DNA of 34,284 bases from an uncultured Candidatus Pelagibacter sp. (GCA_905616395.1 CAJQSQ010000017.1:1-34284); one strand, 5' to 3'; shown: positions 16,192 to 24,058, counted from the stretch's first letter. Program-made: numbers and translations. The notes: generated by a model not told the origin, from the letters alone.

Positions 16192-17673
16192 TTAGGAGTG
16201 ACTAATCCAAATAGTCTTAGTCTGCAGGTATTGATCTAGCGCTTCTGTACCTTGGTCTCTGCTTAATGAGCCTGATTGTTTGTATCCACCAAATGGTGTT
16301 TTAATATCACCTTCAGAAAAAGTATTAACTGAAACAGTTCCACAAGGAAGACTTTTAGCCATATGAAATGCTCTATCTATATCTTGAGTAAACACACTTG
16401 CATGAAGACCGTACTTGGAATTGCTTGCTATTTTCAATGCTTCTTCATCACTATTAATTGTAAGCACTCCTAACACTGGACCAAAAATTTCTTCTTGAGC
16501 AATCGTCATATTTTCTTTTAAACCATCAAATAAAGTTGGTTTTGCATAAAAACCTTTTTCCTGTCCACTTGAGACACCTCCAAATAAAAGTTTAGCCCCT
16601 TCATCAATTCCTTTTTGAATATAGCCATCTACTGTTGCTAAATGTTTTTTAGAAATCATTGACCCCATATTACTCTCTGGATCTAGCGGGTCTCCAGCTT
16701 TAAGCACTTTTACTTTTTTTGAAACTTTATCTAAAAATTCGTCTTTAACTTTACTGTGGATTATCTGCCTCATATTTGCAGAACAGTTTTGTCCCCCATT
16801 CCAAAAAGCAGAATTAATTGCATTATCAATTAAATCATCTGTAATCTTTGCATCTTCTAAAACTATAAACGGACTTTTTCCACCCATCTCTAGACCAATT
16901 GTTTTTAAATTACTTTCACCTGAGTACTTCATGAACAGTCCACCAACTTCAGTCGATCCAGTAAATGAAACTGCATCAACATCTTGGTGTCTTCCTAGTG
17001 CTTCACCTACATCACCAAAACCTGGAACTATATTAAGAACTCCATCTGGAATTCCTGCTTCCTTAGCAATTTGTGCAACTCTAATTGCAGTTAATGGTGT
17101 ATCTTCTGCTGGTTTAATTATAACTGAACATCCCGCAGCTAATGCTGGAGCCATTTTCCATACTGCCATCATTAAAGGGAAATTCCATGGAACAACACCT
17201 GCAACCACTCCAATTGGTTCTTTAACAATTAAACTAGTTAGCGATGGTTCAGTTGGTCCAACTTTACCAAATACTTTATCTATTAATTCTCCATACCATT
17301 GAAAATGCATTGGAGCATCATTTGCAACTTCATTAATGCAATCACCAATTAATTTTCCAGTATCTACACATTCAAGAACTGAATTTTCCTCACCTGTTTG
17401 TCTTAATAACTCCGCAAACTTTAGTAATACATCTTTTCTAAATTCTGGAGATGTTCTTGACCAAACACCGCTATTAAATGCTTTTCTTGAAACTTTAACT
17501 GCTAAATCAACATCTTTATGATTACATTTTGCTACAGAACAAAGGGTTTCACCAGTTGCAGGATTAATATTCTCAAACTTTTCACCATCAATAGCATCAA
17601 CATACTTGCCATCTATAAAGGCCCTACCTTCAAACTTTAATTTGGCTGCTATTGCTTTGTAATCTTGATTCAT
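16192..17673 (-). CDS. NAD(P)-dependent aldehyde dehydrogenase, PuuC-like
   Basis: The 493-residue enzyme has the full aldehyde dehydrogenase set: Asn164 (VPWNF), Lys187 (IIKPAE), a cofactor loop FTGSTEVGG (237-245), general base Glu262 (LEMGGKSP) and nucleophile Cys297 (GGQNCSAN). The C-terminal KTIWIS ending and overall wording recall E. coli PuuC (gamma-glutamyl-gamma-aminobutyraldehyde dehydrogenase) and betaine-aldehyde-type enzymes. It would oxidise an amino-aldehyde from polyamine or choline-like breakdown. It lies 44 bases after the VOC gene and 73 before the alternative oxidase, probably in one transcript. The exact aldehyde is unknown. Confidence 0.9.
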   Translation of the reverse strand: MNQDYKAIAAKLKFEGRAFIDGKYVDAIDGEKFENINPATGETLCSVAKCNHKDVDLAVKVSRKAFNSGVWSRTSPEFRKDVLLKFAELLRQTGEENSVLECVDTGKLIGDCINEVANDAPMHFQWYGELIDKVFGKVGPTEPSLTSLIVKEPIGVVAGVVPWNFPLMMAVWKMAPALAAGCSVIIKPAEDTPLTAIRVAQIAKEAGIPDGVLNIVPGFGDVGEALGRHQDVDAVSFTGSTEVGGLFMKYSGESNLKTIGLEMGGKSPFIVLEDAKITDDLIDNAINSAFWNGGQNCSANMRQIIHSKVKDEFLDKVSKKVKVLKAGDPLDPESNMGSMISKKHLATVDGYIQKGIDEGAKLLFGGVSSGQEKGFYAKPTLFDGLKENMTIAQEEIFGPVLGVLTINSDEEALKIASNSKYGLHASVFTQDIDRAFHMAKSLPCGTVSVNTFSEGDIKTPFGGYKQSGSLSRDQGTEALDQYLQTKTIWISHS

Positions 17674-17717
17674 TTTATAGTGAAAAAGTATTCTAAAAAC
17701 TCTTTATAGTAAAGATA

Positions 17718-18128
17718 CTAATCTGGATTAGCTGTAAGTGTTTTAATTTCTAAAACATTATTATTTGGATCCTTAACAAACATTGTCTCTTGTTCATATT
17801 CAGTACCTTTAAATCTTAAATAAGGTTCGTCATAATATTTAACATCTTTTTCTTTAAGTCTATTTTTAAGGTCATCGAAATTTTTTCTTGATAAATGGAC
17901 ACCAAAATGAGGCACAGAAACATTACCCATATCCACGTCATGTCTCTCATTTTCAAGCTTATGCTCACTTGCATGAAGAGTTAACTCATTTCCCCAAAAA
18001 TCTACATCTGCCCATTCTTGAGCTGAGTTATCCAGTCTACAGCCTAATATTTCATTATAAAAATGTTTAGCTTTTTCTAAATCACCACATGGTATTGCTA
18101 AATGGAAGCAGTTGGTATTTTTATACAT
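17718..18128 (-). CDS. VOC-superfamily (glyoxalase/dioxygenase-like) protein
   Basis: A single vicinal-oxygen-chelate domain of 136 residues. The first module begins NCFHLAIPCGDLEKAKHFY with a likely metal-binding His, the second holds VPHFGVHLSRKNFDDL, and the end KDPNNNVLEIK supplies the usual terminal Glu. These are the classic positions of the glyoxalase/bleomycin-resistance fold, in which two such modules bind a divalent metal. It starts a minus-strand series (VOC, aldehyde dehydrogenase, alternative oxidase, LysE). It shares an 83-bp divergent region with cysE. The reaction is unknown; detoxification of an aldehyde-derived adduct is only a guess. Confidence 0.85.
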   Translation of the reverse strand: MYKNTNCFHLAIPCGDLEKAKHFYNEILGCRLDNSAQEWADVDFWGNELTLHASEHKLENERHDVDMGNVSVPHFGVHLSRKNFDDLKNRLKEKDVKYYDEPYLRFKGTEYEQETMFVKDPNNNVLEIKTLTANPD

Positions 18129-18211
18129 TAATTTTTTTCCTTTAAATTACACATTTAATCATTATATAAATCATAACTAATTATTAATCAATAGGTCAAC
18201 CTAAGCACGCT

Positions 18212-18790
18212 ATGAGTGATTTTTTACAATCCATAATTGATAGAGATCCTGCTGCTAAGTCTAAGTTAAGTTTAATTTTAACTTATCCTGGGGTTAAGGC
18301 AGTTTTTTTTCATAGAATTGCTAACTTTTTTTATCTAGCAAAGTTTGATCTTATTGCGAGATTTATCTCTCAACTATCCAGATTTTTAACAGGTATAGAA
18401 ATTCATCCAGGTGCTAAAATTGGAAAAAATTTATTCATTGATCATGGTATGGGTGTTGTTATCGGTGAAACTTCTGAAATTGGAAATAATGTAACAATTT
18501 ATCATATGGCAACACTAGGTGGAATAGCACCAAGTATTAATTCAAATCAACAAAGAATGGTTAAAAGACATCCAACACTAAATGATTGTGTCGTTGTTGG
18601 GTCTGGTGCTCAAATATTGGGACCAGTAGTAATTGGAGCTAATGCTAAAATTGGAGCAAATGCTGTAGTGACTAAAGACGTTCCAGAGAATGCGGTAATG
18701 GTTGGAATACCTGCTAAAAATGTTGGTACAGCCACAAAAGAATTTAAACCTTATGCTGTTGAAGAAGCAGATAAAGATACCTCAAACTAA
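18212..18790 (+). CDS. cysE: Serine O-acetyltransferase
   Basis: The 192-residue protein carries the left-handed beta-helix with hexapeptide repeats ([41 protein letters not shown]). It has the diagnostic HPGAKIG and [11 protein letters not shown] blocks with catalytic Asp-His. It is shorter than E. coli CysE (273) and matches the EpsC-like short form. It makes O-acetylserine from serine and acetyl-CoA. Its stop overlaps the cysK start by one base (TAATG), so both steps of cysteine synthesis are coupled. The C-terminal tail may bind CysK; it ends in Asp-Thr-Ser-Asn rather than the usual Ile. Confidence 0.95.
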   Translation: MSDFLQSIIDRDPAAKSKLSLILTYPGVKAVFFHRIANFFYLAKFDLIARFISQLSRFLTGIEIHPGAKIGKNLFIDHGMGVVIGETSEIGNNVTIYHMATLGGIAPSINSNQQRMVKRHPTLNDCVVVGSGAQILGPVVIGANAKIGANAVVTKDVPENAVMVGIPAKNVGTATKEFKPYAVEEADKDTSN

Positions 18791-19791
18791 TGAAAAATTC
18801 TCATGACAATTTTATTTCAGGCATTGGTAATACACCACTAATCAAATTAAAAGCAGCTTCAGAAATTACTGGATGTAATATTTATGGTAAAGCAGAATTT
18901 ATGAATCCAGGTGGCTCAGTTAAAGATAGAGCTGCGCTTGCTTTAATTAAAGACGCTGAAAGTAAAAAATTAATTTCAAAAGGTGGAACTATTGTTGAAG
19001 GTACAGCTGGTAATACAGGTATTGGCTTATGTCTACTTGGTAATTCACTTGGTTATAAAACGATAATTGTGATGAATGACAATCAAACTCAAGAAAAAAA
19101 AGACTTACTAAGAAATATGGGTGCTGACTTACGTCTAGTTCCAGCAAAACCATATAAAGATGATGCTAATTTTGTAAAAGTTGCAGAAAAACTTGCTAAT
19201 GAACTAAGACCATCAAATAATTATGGTGTTGTTTGGGCCAATCAGTTTGACAATGTTGCAAATGCTAAAGGTCATTATGAGAGCACTGGCCAAGAAATTT
19301 GGGAACAAACCGAAGGTAAAGTGGATGGTTTTGTGTGTTCATCTGGAACTGGTGGAACAATTTCTGGAGTAAGTAACGCTCTTAAAGAAAAGAATAAAGA
19401 TATTAAAATATTTCTATCAGATCCAAAGGGCTCTGCTCTTTATAATTATATAAAAAATGGTGAGTTAAAATCTGAAGGTGGATCAATTACGGAAGGCATA
19501 GGATCAAGTAGAATTACTAAAAACTTTGAAGATGCTAAAATTGATGACGCCTACTCTATTGATGATCATGAAGCTCTTCCAATATTATATGATTTAATTG
19601 AAAACGAAGGTTTAAGCCTAGGTACTAGTTGTGGAATTAATATTGCTGGAGCTATTAAAATGGGCAAAGAACTTGGGCCTGGTAAAACTATCGTCACAAT
19701 CCTTTGTGATAGAAGTGATAAATATTCAACTAAAATGTTTAATAAGAAATTTTTACAAGAAAAAGGGCTACCCTTTCCTCACTGGATTTAA
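18790..19791 (+). CDS. cysK: Cysteine synthase (O-acetylserine sulfhydrylase)
   Basis: This is a fold-type II PLP enzyme of 333 residues that joins O-acetylserine and sulfide into cysteine. Lys45 in MNPGGSVKDR forms the Schiff base, EGTAGNTG (about 79) is the substrate-binding loop, and SSGTGGT (about 185) anchors the phosphate. The loop reads EGTAGNTG, not the EPTSGNTG of E. coli CysK, a variant found in other bacterial and fungal enzymes. It is translationally coupled to cysE. The stop overlaps the convergent membrane-protein gene by four bases. The sulfide could come from reduced organosulfur, since SAR11 cells lack full assimilatory sulfate reduction (known biology). Confidence 0.95.
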   Translation: MKNSHDNFISGIGNTPLIKLKAASEITGCNIYGKAEFMNPGGSVKDRAALALIKDAESKKLISKGGTIVEGTAGNTGIGLCLLGNSLGYKTIIVMNDNQTQEKKDLLRNMGADLRLVPAKPYKDDANFVKVAEKLANELRPSNNYGVVWANQFDNVANAKGHYESTGQEIWEQTEGKVDGFVCSSGTGGTISGVSNALKEKNKDIKIFLSDPKGSALYNYIKNGELKSEGGSITEGIGSSRITKNFEDAKIDDAYSIDDHEALPILYDLIENEGLSLGTSCGINIAGAIKMGKELGPGKTIVTILCDRSDKYSTKMFNKKFLQEKGLPFPHWI

Positions 19792-20219
19792 GAATATATT
19801 TTATCTGCCAATCCATAACAAAGGATTGCACTAAGCAAAGTTAATATTCCTGGAGCAATAATACCTTCTACAGAAGTCTTTTCATTATTACCAAGTTTGC
19901 TTATTTTAATACTGTAAAATCCAACCAAGAAAGCTGATAAATTTTGTAAGAAAATTAAGTTAAAAAATGCCCAAGTATTCTCTAAGCCAATATCACCATG
20001 AATCATTGGTCTTATAAAAATAATATATAATGCCATTATCACTGAACCCAAAAACATAGCTCCAAAAAATCTAGTCATTGTAGCTGCTGAGTGATCCACC
20101 CCATATTGATCTAAGAAAGATTTAGTAGAAACAATGCATCTGTATCCATAGACTGCGTAAGCTAGAAAATGCATGGTAAAAACAATTAGATAAATAATTC
20201 CGTTAAAGTGTTCAATCAT
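19788..20219 (-). CDS. Hypothetical four-helix membrane protein, 143 aa
   Basis: Four hydrophobic segments are visible at about residues 5-23, 47-68, 82-106 and 121-138. Loops are short and polar. I do not recognise a family. The gene stands alone on this strand between the convergent cysK, which it overlaps by four bases, and the divergent glutathione reductase. The 196 bases between it and the reductase gene hold no feature I can support beyond room for two promoters. Confidence 0.7.
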   Translation of the reverse strand: MIEHFNGIIYLIVFTMHFLAYAVYGYRCIVSTKSFLDQYGVDHSAATMTRFFGAMFLGSVIMALYIIFIRPMIHGDIGLENTWAFFNLIFLQNLSAFLVGFYSIKISKLGNNEKTSVEGIIAPGILTLLSAILCYGLADKIYS

Positions 20220-20415
20220 AAATTTGGTATTTTAAAATACTTCTATAATACAGCACTTTTATTAAATCTCGTAAGCTTTAAGCGCACAGTAAGGAAGTAA
20301 AATACAAATAAATTTATATAAGAATGCCTTGCAGAAACTAAAAAACTTAATCGCGACAAAAATAACATTTTAAAAAATTAAATCATTATTTAGGTTAGAA
20401 TGGTAATAATTTTAT

Positions 20416-21753
20416 ATGAAAGAATACGACTTAATTGTTATTGGTGCTGGATCTGGTGGCGTAAGAGCTGCAAGAATTGCAGCAAATCATGGAGCTACAG
20501 TTTTAATTGCAGAAGGTTTAAATTATGGAGGTACTTGCGTTAATAGGGGGTGTGTTCCAAAAAAACTTTTTACTTATGCTGCCCAGTTTAATAGTGACTT
20601 TGATACTGCCAAATCTTATGGTTGGGAGGTTCCAGATCAAATCCCTTTTAACTGGCAAACATTAATTAAAAACAAAGATCAAGAAATTGAACGATTAAAT
20701 AATATTTACAAGTCTATTTTAGAAAAAAATAAAGTTGATCGAATTGATGGCTATGCATCGTTTAAAGATTCTCAGATAATAGAAATAAACAATGAAGTAT
20801 TTAAAGGAAAAAAAATTTTAATAGCATCAGGTGGAATTTGTAACAAGCCTGCTTATACTGCAAAAGATAAAGTTTTGACATCAGATGATATCTTTCACAT
20901 CAAGAAACTGCCTAAGGATATTTGTATTTTAGGTGCTGGCTATATCGCAGTTGAATTTGCATGCATAATGAACGGTTTAGGAGTTAAAACGACTTTAATT
21001 TACCGTGGTGAAAGAATTTTAAAAAGTTTTGATCAAGACTTAACTAATTTACTACAGGATGAAATGATCAAAAAGGGAATTGATATAAAATTTAATACAA
21101 ATATTGAAGATATTGTTAAAACAAATGAAGGATTAGAAATCAAAATTAAACAAGGACCCGGTATAAAAGTAGCCTGTGTTTTATCAGCCCTAGGAAGATC
21201 TCCAAATGTTGATCAACTCAATCTTGATAAGATTGGTATTCTTCAGAAAAAAAATGGGGCTATTATTGTTGATGATTTTTCAAAAACAAATATTGATCAT
21301 ATTTATGCAATAGGTGACGTAACTGATAGGATCAACTTAACTCCCGTTGCAATTAGAGAGGGTCATGCGTTTGCAGATACTGAATTTGGTAATAATAAAA
21401 GATCTGCTTCACATAAAAATATACCCTCCACTGTTTTTACTGACCCACCATTATCTACAGTTGGTATAACTAGTGAAGAAGCTCTAAAACAAGGAATTAA
21501 AGTTAAAACATTTAAAACTCAATTCTCCCCGATGAAATATACTTTTGCTGATAAAAAACCTAAAATTTTAATGAAGCTATTAGTTGATGAGAAAACTGAT
21601 AAAATTTTAGGAATTCATATGTTGGGCCAAGACAGTCCTGAAATTATTCAAAGTTTAGCTGTTGCTTTAACTGCTGGGGCTACTAAAAAAGACTTTGACA
21701 ACACAACAGCCATACATCCAACATCTTCTGAGGAATTTGTTACCTTAAGTTAA
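20416..21753 (+). CDS. gor: Glutathione-disulfide reductase
   Basis: A class I pyridine-nucleotide disulfide oxidoreductase of 445 residues. The FAD-binding GAGSGGVRAAR is at 10-20, the redox pair Cys41/Cys46 lies in GGTCVNRGCVPKK, and the second Rossmann motif GAGYIAVEFA is near 174. RGERIL after it carries an Arg suited to the NADPH phosphate. At the C-terminus His434 and Glu439 (HPTSSEEFVT) supply the proton relay. The GTCVNRGCVPKKL wording separates it from lipoamide or mercuric reductases. It keeps glutathione reduced in the cytosol. It is apparently monocistronic. Confidence 0.94.
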   Translation: MKEYDLIVIGAGSGGVRAARIAANHGATVLIAEGLNYGGTCVNRGCVPKKLFTYAAQFNSDFDTAKSYGWEVPDQIPFNWQTLIKNKDQEIERLNNIYKSILEKNKVDRIDGYASFKDSQIIEINNEVFKGKKILIASGGICNKPAYTAKDKVLTSDDIFHIKKLPKDICILGAGYIAVEFACIMNGLGVKTTLIYRGERILKSFDQDLTNLLQDEMIKKGIDIKFNTNIEDIVKTNEGLEIKIKQGPGIKVACVLSALGRSPNVDQLNLDKIGILQKKNGAIIVDDFSKTNIDHIYAIGDVTDRINLTPVAIREGHAFADTEFGNNKRSASHKNIPSTVFTDPPLSTVGITSEEALKQGIKVKTFKTQFSPMKYTFADKKPKILMKLLVDEKTDKILGIHMLGQDSPEIIQSLAVALTAGATKKDFDNTTAIHPTSSEEFVTLS

Positions 21754-21861
21754 ATAACTAGTTGAGGCATTTTGCACATGCAAAGTGACAATAATAGTTA
21801 TGTTAATAGTATGAAAAATTCATATTGTCTAATTTACTTTAATTACAAACAAAGGAAACAT

Positions 21862-22074
21862 ATGAAAAAAATAGTAATAACATTATTTTTAGTACTTTTC
21901 TCAAGTTCTGTTTATGCAGGTTCTTGCCCAATGATGGCAAAAAGCATAGATGATAAAATTGCAGAAGCACAAATGCTAAGAGATCAAGGTATGGCAGCTC
22001 ATGACGCTGGTGACCATGCTAAATCAGAAGAACTTTTAGCTAAAGCTATGGAGCTTTTTAAAGTTAACAAATAA
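21862..22074 (+). CDS. Small secreted helical protein, 70 aa
   Basis: I placed the start at ATG 21862, not at the earlier in-frame ATG 21772. From 21862 the protein opens with a Sec signal peptide (MKKIVITLFLVLFSSSVYAG, cleavage near 19) preceded by an AAAGGA ribosome site; the earlier start would bury it. The mature part is a short Cys-containing amphipathic helix pair (SIDDKIAEAQMLRDQG, then DAGDHAKSEELLAKAM), resembling half a TPR-like hairpin. No family is assigned. It would act in the periplasm. A 15-bp hairpin begins 11 bases after its stop. Confidence 0.7.
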   Translation: MKKIVITLFLVLFSSSVYAGSCPMMAKSIDDKIAEAQMLRDQGMAAHDAGDHAKSEELLAKAMELFKVNK

Positions 22075-22084
22075 TTATATATTT

Positions 22085-22122
22085 AGCGGGATTTCATTTA
22101 GAGTTATTAAATGAATCTCGCT
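22085..22122 (+). repeat. Long inverted repeat covering the start codon of the broken SMR copy
   Basis: The arms are 22085-22100 and 22108-22122 with a 7-base loop. They pair for 15 bp with one G-T pair and one bulged T. The ATG at 22111-22113 lies inside the 3' arm. No T tract follows, so it is a poor intrinsic terminator for the preceding 70-aa gene, although it could protect its 3' end. A shorter hairpin in the same place precedes the intact SMR gene at 22955-22977. Confidence 0.8.
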
Positions 22123-22212
22123 ACTTTGTGCGCATTCTTAATATTAGCTGTTATTTTAGGTGTCACATCAAATAGTTTTTCTAAAATTACACTACTACTT
22201 CAAATCAATTAA
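22111..22212 (+). pseudogene. Truncated copy of an SMR-type transporter gene (first helix only)
   Basis: ATG at 22111 opens a 33-codon frame ending at TAA 22210. Its product has ILAVILGVTSNSFSK at residues 11-25, against ILAVFLGVTSNSFAK at the same residues of the intact SMR protein starting at 22973. The 20 bases before the ATG are also similar between the two copies. After TM1 the similarity stops and the frame ends, so helices 2-4 are missing. I read it as a decayed duplicate. A 33-residue single-helix peptide could still be made, but the hairpin over its start argues against strong translation. Confidence 0.75.
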
Positions 22213-22256
22213 AAAATATATTTACAAAATTAATAAATAATACAAAAGTTAAAAAT

Positions 22257-22466
22257 ATGACTGGTCAAAGACGTTGGTTAAAAATATGGGCTAGAACAGT
22301 TGGAATGCCAATTGGTATTAATGATAAAGATAAGCCTGAGTTTTTACCTATTAAACAAACAGATGTTAAGAAAGCATTAGCTTTTAGAACATTCTGGGTT
22401 CTGCTTCATGTTCTAACTTGTCTCTTAATTATTGCTGGTAATGGCAGAGTAATGGGTTGGTGGTAA
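22257..22466 (+). CDS. Small membrane-anchored protein, 69 aa
   Basis: The protein has a basic N-terminus (MTGQRRWLKIWARTVG), a polar stretch rich in Lys and Asp, and one hydrophobic helix at about 45-62 (FRTFWVLLHVLTCLLIIAG). It ends in GWW. It is not recognised as a named family. No strong ribosome site is seen upstream (AAAGTTAAAAAT). It lies between the broken SMR copy and an ABM-domain gene, with 146 non-coding bases after it. Amphipathic pattern and codon use suggest a real gene of unknown role. Confidence 0.6.
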   Translation: MTGQRRWLKIWARTVGMPIGINDKDKPEFLPIKQTDVKKALAFRTFWVLLHVLTCLLIIAGNGRVMGWW

Positions 22467-22559
22467 TTAAAAATATTAATAAAAGCATTGTTTGTCACGG
22501 TAATGTTTCATGTATATTTTGACCACATAGATTGTAAGACAAATCTCCTTAATTAATAG

Positions 22560-22587
22560 AGTTGGGATTTTCTTAAGTGTCCCAACT
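22560..22587 (+). repeat. 8-bp perfect stem-loop upstream of the ABM-domain gene
   Basis: AGTTGGGA at 22560-22567 pairs with TCCCAACT at 22580-22587 across a 12-base loop. It lies 25 bases before the ATG at 22613. It could end the preceding 69-aa transcript or sit in the leader of the next gene; the short TTTA after it makes a weak terminator at best. The rest of 22467-22612 is AT-rich with nothing else I can support. Confidence 0.55.
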
Positions 22588-22612
22588 TTAAATAATAAAT
22601 AAATAAGGTTTT

Positions 22613-22942
22613 ATGTATTTAGCAATGAGTAGACTTCAGGTTATGTCTGGCAAAGAAAATGAATTTGAAACAGCTTGGAAAAATCGTGAACAAGAGACTC
22701 ATGGTGTGAAAGGCTTTAAGAAATTCAACTTATTCAAAGGTAAGGTAAATAAAGAATTCTCTCTTTATATTTTTCATAGTGAATGGAATACCGAGAGTGA
22801 CTTTATTAACTGGACAAAATCTGATTCATTTCAATTAGCTCATAAAAATCCTACACTACATGGAAATTTATATCTTGGACCCCCAAATTTTAATGGATAT
22901 GTAGGATTGCCTGATTTTGAAGGTTTTAAAGTAGTTATATAA
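22613..22942 (+). CDS. Antibiotic-biosynthesis-monooxygenase (ABM) domain protein, IsdG/HmoB-like
   Basis: A single ferredoxin-like ABM domain of 109 residues. The N-terminal strand MYLAMSRLQVMSGKENEFE and the block HSEWNTESDFINWTKSDSF followed by AHKN match the heme-degrading IsdG/HmoB subgroup. In IsdG the corresponding Trp and His near this block line the heme pocket; both types of residue occur here. The equivalent of the IsdG Asn near residue 7 is Ser here, so activity is not assured. It could bind heme or a quinone-like compound. It lies 30 bases before the SMR triad on the same strand. Confidence 0.75.
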   Translation: MYLAMSRLQVMSGKENEFETAWKNREQETHGVKGFKKFNLFKGKVNKEFSLYIFHSEWNTESDFINWTKSDSFQLAHKNPTLHGNLYLGPPNFNGYVGLPDFEGFKVVI

Positions 22943-22954
22943 TTTTAAAAAGAT

Positions 22955-22977
22955 TTCATTTAAGATAATTAAATGAA
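22955..22977 (+). promoter_or_regulatory. Hairpin sequestering the start codon of the first SMR gene
   Basis: TTCATTTA at 22955-22962 pairs with TAAATGAA at 22970-22977 across a 7-base loop. The ATG (22973-22975) is inside the 3' arm. The broken upstream copy has the same arrangement with the same loop length and a longer stem. There is no purine-rich ribosome site in front of the gene; AAGATAA in the loop is the nearest candidate. Translation might depend on opening this hairpin or on coupling to the gene before. Confidence 0.55.
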
Positions 22978-23305
22978 CATGACAACTTCATATTTATTTC
23001 TGATTTTAGCGGTTTTTTTAGGTGTTACCTCAAATAGTTTTGCAAAAAATGCTGCAGGGTTCACTCTTCTAATACCAAGTATTATCACAGCCATAACAAT
23101 TGTTTTATGCATGTATGCTTTATCTTTGGTTATGAAAAATATCCCAATGGGAATTACCTATGCTTCATTTGCTGGATTAACAATTATTTCAACTGTAATT
23201 GTTGGTGTAATTAGATTTAATCAAGTACCAAATATTTATTCAATGATTGGTTTGGGTTTAATTATTATAGGTGTATTAATGGTCAACTTATTAGGAAATA
23301 ATTAA
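22973..23305 (+). CDS. SMR-family-like four-helix protein lacking the TM1 glutamate (first of pair)
   Basis: 110 residues with four helices, as in EmrE/SugE. The C-terminal block MIGLGLIIIGVLMVNLLG and PMGITYASFAG closely follow the family. However TM1 (about 6-24) has no Asp or Glu: aligning Lys25 with EmrE Lys22 puts Gly17 at the essential Glu14. The TM3 aromatic Trp63 of EmrE corresponds to Phe66. Proton-coupled cation export by the EmrE mechanism therefore looks unlikely. It is followed two bases later by a DUF2798 gene and then a second SMR protein, suggesting a heteromeric membrane unit. Substrate unknown. Confidence 0.85.
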   Translation: MNMTTSYLFLILAVFLGVTSNSFAKNAAGFTLLIPSIITAITIVLCMYALSLVMKNIPMGITYASFAGLTIISTVIVGVIRFNQVPNIYSMIGLGLIIIGVLMVNLLGNN

Positions 23306-23307
23306 TT

Positions 23308-23535
23308 ATGATTTCAAAAAAATATTCTCAAACTTTATTTATGATTTTTATGGCTTTTGGAATGAGTGTTATAATGAGTGGTGTTGTTACTGCTGTAAAC
23401 ACTGGTATTAGTAATGGGTTCTTAGATAGATATTTTAACTCTTGGTTATTTGCTTTTCCAGTTGCATTATTTGCAGCTTTTACTCTGGCTCCAATTATGA
23501 GACCTCTAGTTAATAAAATTGCATCAAAAGATTAA
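23308..23535 (+). CDS. DUF2798-family small membrane protein
   Basis: The 75-residue protein has two helices (about 8-28 and 45-62) with the DUF2798 pattern: FMAFGMSVIMSGVVTAVNTG, then a Trp (NSWLFAFPVALFAAF) and a proline-rich end LAPIMRPLV. The family is widespread and of unknown function. Here it is inserted between two SMR-like genes with gaps of two bases on each side, so the three are surely co-transcribed and probably translated together. It may be a third subunit or an accessory factor of the SMR pair. That partnership is inferred from gene order alone. Confidence 0.85.
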   Translation: MISKKYSQTLFMIFMAFGMSVIMSGVVTAVNTGISNGFLDRYFNSWLFAFPVALFAAFTLAPIMRPLVNKIASKD

Positions 23536-23537
23536 TC

Positions 23538-23873
23538 ATGAAACCATTTTATGGCTATATAATTTTAAGTGTTGGAATATTAACTGGTATTGCTGCTAAT
23601 AGTTTTGCAAAAATATCAGATGGATTTTCAAAATTAACACCTACTATTGCGTGTTTAATTTTAATGTGTGTAACAATGTTTTCCCTAGCAAAAGCTATGT
23701 CTGTACTTCCAGTTGGTTTTGCATACTCCACTTATAGTGGATTAACAGTTACTGGTGTTTTGATATTTGCTATGATTAAATATAATCAAATTCCAAATCT
23801 GTATGGAATTATAGGAATTTTTTTAATTATCATCGGAGTAGTTATGGTTAATTTTTTAGGAAGATTAACCTAA
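23538..23873 (+). CDS. SMR-family-like four-helix protein lacking the TM1 glutamate (second of pair)
   Basis: 111 residues, four helices, collinear with the first SMR-like protein: Gly17, Asn21, Phe23 and Lys25 fall at identical positions (GIAANSFAK), and the end IGIFLIIIGVVMVNFLG is nearly the same. TM1 again has no acidic residue, and the EmrE Trp63 position is Tyr66 (YSTYSG). The two proteins are clearly related yet diverged, as in paired SMR transporters that form heterodimers of opposite topology. Charge bias differs (Lys81 here, Arg81 in the partner), so topology would need testing. It ends the triad; 335 bases without a long gene follow. Confidence 0.85.
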   Translation: MKPFYGYIILSVGILTGIAANSFAKISDGFSKLTPTIACLILMCVTMFSLAKAMSVLPVGFAYSTYSGLTVTGVLIFAMIKYNQIPNLYGIIGIFLIIIGVVMVNFLGRLT

Positions 23874-24003
23874 AGGTGAAAAGAATTTTATAATTTTTTA
23901 CGGAAAAAAATATTGTAAGAGGAGTTCTTTAAATTATCGAAACTCTATTACTTCATAAAGTTGCATTCAATAAATATATTTAACATAAAATAAAATAAAT
24001 GTT

Positions 24004-24032
24004 TTGAATACAATATTTAGAAATGGTATTGT
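24004..24032 (+). promoter_or_regulatory. Possible promoter overlapping an inverted repeat
   Basis: TTGAAT (24004-24009) and TATTGT (24027-24032) are 17 bases apart, a fair match to a sigma-70 promoter. An 8-bp perfect inverted repeat, ATACAATA (24008-24015) and TATTGTAT (24027-24034), covers the -10 box and could serve as an operator. A ribosome site and mini-ORF follow. In such AT-rich DNA, matches of this quality occur by chance, so confidence is low. Confidence 0.35.
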
Positions 24033-24058
24033 ATAAATATCAATAAAGGAGGATGATT

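Noticed and set aside
21772..21861. Upstream in-frame ATG for the small secreted protein
   Set aside because: It would put 30 polar residues before a clear signal peptide; ATG 21862 has a good ribosome site.
22075..22972. Guanidine (ykkC-type) riboswitch before the SMR genes
   Set aside because: SMR genes are often under guanidine riboswitches, but none of the conserved ykkC, mini-ykkC or ykkC-III sequence blocks is present here.
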